A DNA stretch of 9,046 nt from Flavobacterium psychrophilum (lineage in GTDB: Bacteria; Bacteroidota; Bacteroidia; Flavobacteriales; Flavobacteriaceae). The notes below the pieces were generated by a model. That model was not told the DNA's origin. It was given only the letters and a program-made list of their open reading frames with translations, and ran no database searches. How positions within the stretch are numbered: the first letter of the stretch is position 1; each line of letters begins with the position of its first letter. The stretch spans positions 1 to 9,046 of the forward strand of contig CAMDSN010000055.1 of NCBI GenBank assembly GCA_945907225.1. Direction: 5' to 3'. Below are positions 5,675-9,046 of the stretch, piece by piece. The translations under genes were made by a program, and so were the position numbers.

Positions 5675-8600
5675 TTATTTTACAATGAATTTTTTAACTG
5701 CCTTTGTGCCATTACCTGATAATTCAATCAGATACATTCCTGTTTGTGCTTGCAACTGAATATTTTCTACCCAATTTCCACCATTAAAAATCGGTTGGCT
5801 TTGGTAAATTTTACGGCCACGGATATCATAAACGGTTAATTCATATAATCCACTTAAGGTATTGGTTTGAATAGAAAAGGATCCGTTATTTGGATTTGGA
5901 GAAATGGTGAAATCAATTCCGGCTGTAAAATTAGCGGCTGACAATGCTGGTACTACGCGACAAAGGTTCAAACTCCAAGAATTAATAAAACCACCGTCTA
6001 ATGGAAATTCATCATAAACTTCAAGTTGCCACACTCCAAAACTTGATTCGCCGGCCAGCGTACTCAATAATGTTTCCGGTTTTATTGTTCCTGAAATTAC
6101 CGGCGTTCCGTTGCAACTTAAAATCATACCATTATCTGCAAAAGTAGCGGCAGCGTCATCTGCATCACCACATTTGTGACTAAAGAGATTGATTATTGTT
6201 CCGGAGGGACTAATTAATTTAACAGCAATGTCAGTCATCCAAGTGTGTGAAATATCGAGTGAAACAGTAGCCCTTTCGATATCAAAATTTTCTGCAATGT
6301 TTAAAGTAGAATTAACTGTAGCTAAATCTTCTGAAGGAATAACTACTGGAATATTTGCTGAAGCAAAATTAGTGCAAACAAAATCACCCGTAGTAAATTG
6401 AGAAACAGCACTTAAATTTCCGTTACAAGCGTTATTTCCCGGCCGAACTCGCCAATAATACAAAGTGGCTTGATTCAAACCGGATGCAGTGTATGCATTT
6501 GTTGAGGTAATTGCCGAAGAGATAATATTTGTAAATGCGAAATCGGTGGCAATTTCAATGGTGTATTGTGAAGCATTGGCATCAGCTGACCAAGTAAAAT
6601 CAGGCGAAAATCCTATTCCGGTTTCATTGTTTATTGGACTATTCAAGACTAGTGTTTCAAAAGTATTACTAAGCAGATTCAAATAAACTGAAGCCGTTTT
6701 GGTTATAGAACCCGAGACCGCAGAAACAGTCAGCGGATAAAAACCAACAGGTGCATTTTGTGTGTTGGTTAAAGTCATGGTAACCGTTCCGTTTTCACTG
6801 ATTGAAGTTGGAGAAAAAGTAGCAGTTATTCCTGAAGGTATACCTGAAACTGAAAAATTTGTTGTACCCGTAAATCCGGAAATAGTTTCGTAATCAAAGG
6901 TATAATTCACTGTCGCTCCAAAACATGCAGCAACATTTTGTTGCCCATTAGCTTCAAATAATAGGGTTGCTGTAGATGAGGATATAGTAAAATTTTGATT
7001 GGATACATCATAAAAAATATTACCGTGTCCGCGCATCATTATTCGATTGGCATTTCCTAATAAATTGGGAACAGTAATCGTTTCACTTCCATCATTTGGA
7101 ACATTCAAAGCAAGCGGAATCGAAAAAGTAAGTCCGCCATTGGTTGATAATAAAATGTCTACATTCGCTGCATTGACGCCATTGGCAGTAGTTCCGGCCA
7201 CATTCCAAGTAACGGCTTGATTGGAAGCTGCAACCCAATTCACAGCAGTGTTTGGCGTTGTAATTAAAAAAGGTCCGGCAGTATTTGATACAGTAACTTT
7301 CATAAAATCGGTCACAGATTCGCCTCCGTTGATGTTGTTGTCACGTACAGTAAAAGCAAAATTGAATTCTCGTCCTACATTGGAAATCACTTCCCAAGTT
7401 GGTGCTAAATTGTTGGCCAAAACATCTGAAAGTTGTGGTAAGTAACGCACAGGAATATCAGTGATGACCTGCGGTTTAAAATTTGGTCCTAAGGTGGCAT
7501 TCGCTACCGGTGGCTGTAAAGAAATTTGGCGGTCATACTGTTCCCAAGTATAAGTTAGTGCATCATTATTAGCATCAGTAGCGTTTCCGGTTAATATAAA
7601 AGCCGTTCCTTTTGGAATAGTATAATCTGTTCCTGCATTGATTACGGGCGGTGTATTCATGTTTGAAGTGTTTGTAATGCAACTTCCACCACCACCATTG
7701 ATAGTATTGCGAATTTGTGCGATACTGCCAGCGAAAAATTGGGCATCTGAATTGCTTTGGATATTGGGATCACAAATTCCGGCGTAAGCCATTATAGAAC
7801 TTCCGCTTCCAGGTTCGTATGACCAATTACTATCGCGATTGCCACCACATTCGTTGTTAAAAGTATGCGCTGCACCAAACTGATGACCCATTTCGTGAGC
7901 CACATAATCAATATCAAAAGGATCTCCAACCGGAGAACTAAGACCGGTAGCGCCAAATGCTTTTGCCCCATTAGCACAGGGTTGACCGCCACCTAATCCA
8001 CCACCGGATGTGCCTACACCATGCCCGAAATCATAATTGGCTGTACCAATAATGGCATCAAGGGTTTCCTGTGTTTCCCCAATCAGAGCGCCAACATCGT
8101 CATTAGTCAAATCATCGGTATCAATAAAAATTACGTCATCTTCATTGGGAATCAATTGTAAAAAAACCGATAAATCACGTTCGAACATCGAGTTGACACG
8201 CGTAACGGTAACTGTCACCGCAGCTAAAACCGCCGCTTTTTTTTGGGCCAAAGTTCCCGACTGAAGTCCGGCTGCAGCAATGTGGAATGCCGAATACTCC
8301 ACTGTAGTTACTATCCCGGTGCGATACGTTCTGTAAACACCATTGTCTTGAGGTTGTGCGCTGATTTCATCAATATTTAATTTAGATTGTATGTCAGCTG
8401 TGTGGCATTGAAATATTGTAGGAGTTGTCAATCCTTCACGCAAATAACTCACATAATAATTACCGTCTTTTGAATAAGGTTCGATATACGAAGTGCCATT
8501 ATTAACCGCAAGCGTCATAGTGTGAAGTCCGAATAAAGTTACGCTAAAGCGAATGACAGCAGAAAGATTTTCAACGCCTTGTCCAACATACGATTTATTA

Positions 8601-8911
8601 TCAGGATAGCGAGCAGCCAAATCAGGATGCATCACCGGTGCTTCGTAAATGCGAAAATTTTGCATTTTTCCATTCCCATCCGGAAAAGGTAAAATTACCG
8701 TTGAGTTTTGCCCTCGCATTGGAGCATTTTGAAGTGCTTGTTTAAAAGCAGCAAGATCGAGTTTGAAGTAATGTTCCGTTTTCGGAATGGAAACCCTTTC
8801 CTTTTTGCCTGAAACTGATGTCTCGGTTGGCGAAACTTTTTGCCATATTTCTTGGGCATTCGCATTCAAGATCAAAAGAAAGAACAAAAGCGTAAGTAGT
8901 TTTTTTTTCAT
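5675..8911 (-). CDS. Secreted zinc metalloprotease (reprolysin-like) with P-domain and T9SS sorting domain
   Basis: A 1078-residue exported protease, counting from the ATG at 8911. That start gives the signal peptide MKKKLLTLLFFLLILNANAQ at the very N-terminus; an in-frame ATG at 8959 would add 16 residues before it and is less likely. Domains: propeptide region (about 21-190); catalytic domain (about 191-410) with zinc motif HEMGHQFGAAH (H339, E340, H343, H349) and Met-turn SIMAYAG (M374), typical of M12-like metzincins; beta-sandwich/PKD-like modules (about 420-645); a further beta domain (about 650-750); an FnIII-like module (about 756-844); a proprotein-convertase P-domain (about 850-984, with SHTWMTDIAVKLISPSG and FGVWQLEVYDE); and a type IX secretion sorting domain (about 1001-1078, FTISPNPNNGSF to the KKFIVK end). 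It is probably secreted or attached to the cell surface to digest extracellular protein. No frameshift is seen. By eye the gene is more GC-rich than its neighbours. Confidence 0.93.
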   Translation of the reverse strand: MKKKLLTLLFFLLILNANAQEIWQKVSPTETSVSGKKERVSIPKTEHYFKLDLAAFKQALQNAPMRGQNSTVILPFPDGNGKMQNFRIYEAPVMHPDLAARYPDNKSYVGQGVENLSAVIRFSVTLFGLHTMTLAVNNGTSYIEPYSKDGNYYVSYLREGLTTPTIFQCHTADIQSKLNIDEISAQPQDNGVYRTYRTGIVTTVEYSAFHIAAAGLQSGTLAQKKAAVLAAVTVTVTRVNSMFERDLSVFLQLIPNEDDVIFIDTDDLTNDDVGALIGETQETLDAIIGTANYDFGHGVGTSGGGLGGGQPCANGAKAFGATGLSSPVGDPFDIDYVAHEMGHQFGAAHTFNNECGGNRDSNWSYEPGSGSSIMAYAGICDPNIQSNSDAQFFAGSIAQIRNTINGGGGSCITNTSNMNTPPVINAGTDYTIPKGTAFILTGNATDANNDALTYTWEQYDRQISLQPPVANATLGPNFKPQVITDIPVRYLPQLSDVLANNLAPTWEVISNVGREFNFAFTVRDNNINGGESVTDFMKVTVSNTAGPFLITTPNTAVNWVAASNQAVTWNVAGTTANGVNAANVDILLSTNGGLTFSIPLALNVPNDGSETITVPNLLGNANRIMMRGHGNIFYDVSNQNFTISSSTATLLFEANGQQNVAACFGATVNYTFDYETISGFTGTTNFSVSGIPSGITATFSPTSISENGTVTMTLTNTQNAPVGFYPLTVSAVSGSITKTASVYLNLLSNTFETLVLNSPINNETGIGFSPDFTWSADANASQYTIEIATDFAFTNIISSAITSTNAYTASGLNQATLYYWRVRPGNNACNGNLSAVSQFTTGDFVCTNFASANIPVVIPSEDLATVNSTLNIAENFDIERATVSLDISHTWMTDIAVKLISPSGTIINLFSHKCGDADDAAATFADNGMILSCNGTPVISGTIKPETLLSTLAGESSFGVWQLEVYDEFPLDGGFINSWSLNLCRVVPALSAANFTAGIDFTISPNPNNGSFSIQTNTLSGLYELTVYDIRGRKIYQSQPIFNGGNWVENIQLQAQTGMYLIELSGNGTKAVKKFIVK

Positions 8912-8930
8912 TATAGGTTTTTTGAAGAAG

Positions 8931-8938
8931 CTAAGATA
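8931..8938 (-). promoter_or_regulatory. Possible -7 element of the protease gene
   Basis: TATCTTAG on the minus strand, one mismatch from TATCTTTG, placed about 20 bases before the ATG at 8911. If used, the ATG at 8959 would lie upstream of the transcript start, which supports the 8911 start. No TTG is found at the expected -33 spacing, so confidence is low. Confidence 0.3.
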
Positions 8939-8972
8939 TGAATTTATGTTGATTTTCATGATTAAATAAACA

Positions 8973-9002
8973 TTGTCAATACTAGTTTCTATACTATCTT
9001 TG
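8973..9002 (+). promoter_or_regulatory. Promoter for the plus-strand gene leaving the window
   Basis: TTG at 8973-8975, a 19-base spacer, then TATCTTTG at 8995-9002: an exact match to the Bacteroidota housekeeping promoter with ideal spacing. Transcription would start about 18-20 bases before the ATG at 9027. Confidence 0.75.
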
Positions 9003-9026
9003 CCGCTTCAAAATTCAACAATTCAC

Positions 9027-9046
9027 ATGATTACACTTAACGATAT
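9027..9046 (+). CDS. Start of an unidentified gene (N-terminal fragment)
   Basis: ATG at 9027 opens MITLNDI before the window ends. Its reality rests on the strong promoter at 8973-9002 at the right distance upstream. Seven residues are too few to identify a product. It is divergent from the protease gene, with 115 bases between the two start codons. Confidence 0.5.

Noticed and set aside
6189..8264. Several plus-strand and one alternative minus-strand ORFs of 60-75 codons inside the protease gene
   Set aside because: They are out-of-frame readings of a gene with a continuous, domain-rich product; none has a promoter, start context or recognisable protein.
1..9046. CRISPR array, tRNA/rRNA genes, insertion sequence ends, attachment sites, riboswitch
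   Set aside because: Read through on both strands; no regularly spaced repeats, transposase, integrase or structured RNA signature was seen.

Overview
The window is AT-rich and looks like a chromosomal segment from a member of the Bacteroidota, most likely Flavobacterium or a close Flavobacteriaceae relative. Three things point there. The promoters follow the Bacteroidota pattern (TTG, about 19 bases, TAnnTTTG) and Shine-Dalgarno sequences are mostly absent. A secreted metalloprotease ends in a type IX secretion (T9SS) sorting domain. The partial gene at the left edge begins with a typical flavobacterial signal peptide. No RNA genes, insertion sequences, CRISPR arrays or phage genes were seen.

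Left block (1-1821, minus strand): panB (ketopantoate hydroxymethyltransferase), then an RluA-family pseudouridine synthase 38 bases downstream, then the start of a secreted protein that runs off the window. panB is divided from the next block by a 166-base divergent intergenic region with two good back-to-back promoters.

Middle block (1988-4524, plus strand): a sigma-54 activator-type response regulator with no DNA-binding domain; a single-domain, degenerate DEAD-box-like protein; a small DUF2007-like protein; and a small putative secreted protein whose signal peptide and body lie in different reading frames.

Right block (4521-8959, minus strand): a YbjJ-like major facilitator gene that appears to have lost about 55 internal residues (around two membrane segments) and has no ATG, so it may be decaying. 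Next is a large T9SS-exported metalloprotease (signal peptide, propeptide, HExGHxxGxxH catalytic domain, beta-sandwich modules, FnIII-like module, P-domain, sorting domain). A good plus-strand promoter at 8973-9002 leads into the first seven codons of a gene that leaves the window.

Most of the window is ordinary chromosome. The parts most worth a second look are the activator without an HTH, the orphan RecA-like half-helicase, and the pair of apparently damaged convergent genes that meet at a shared TTAA around 4521-4524. No complete, clearly new multi-gene system is visible.
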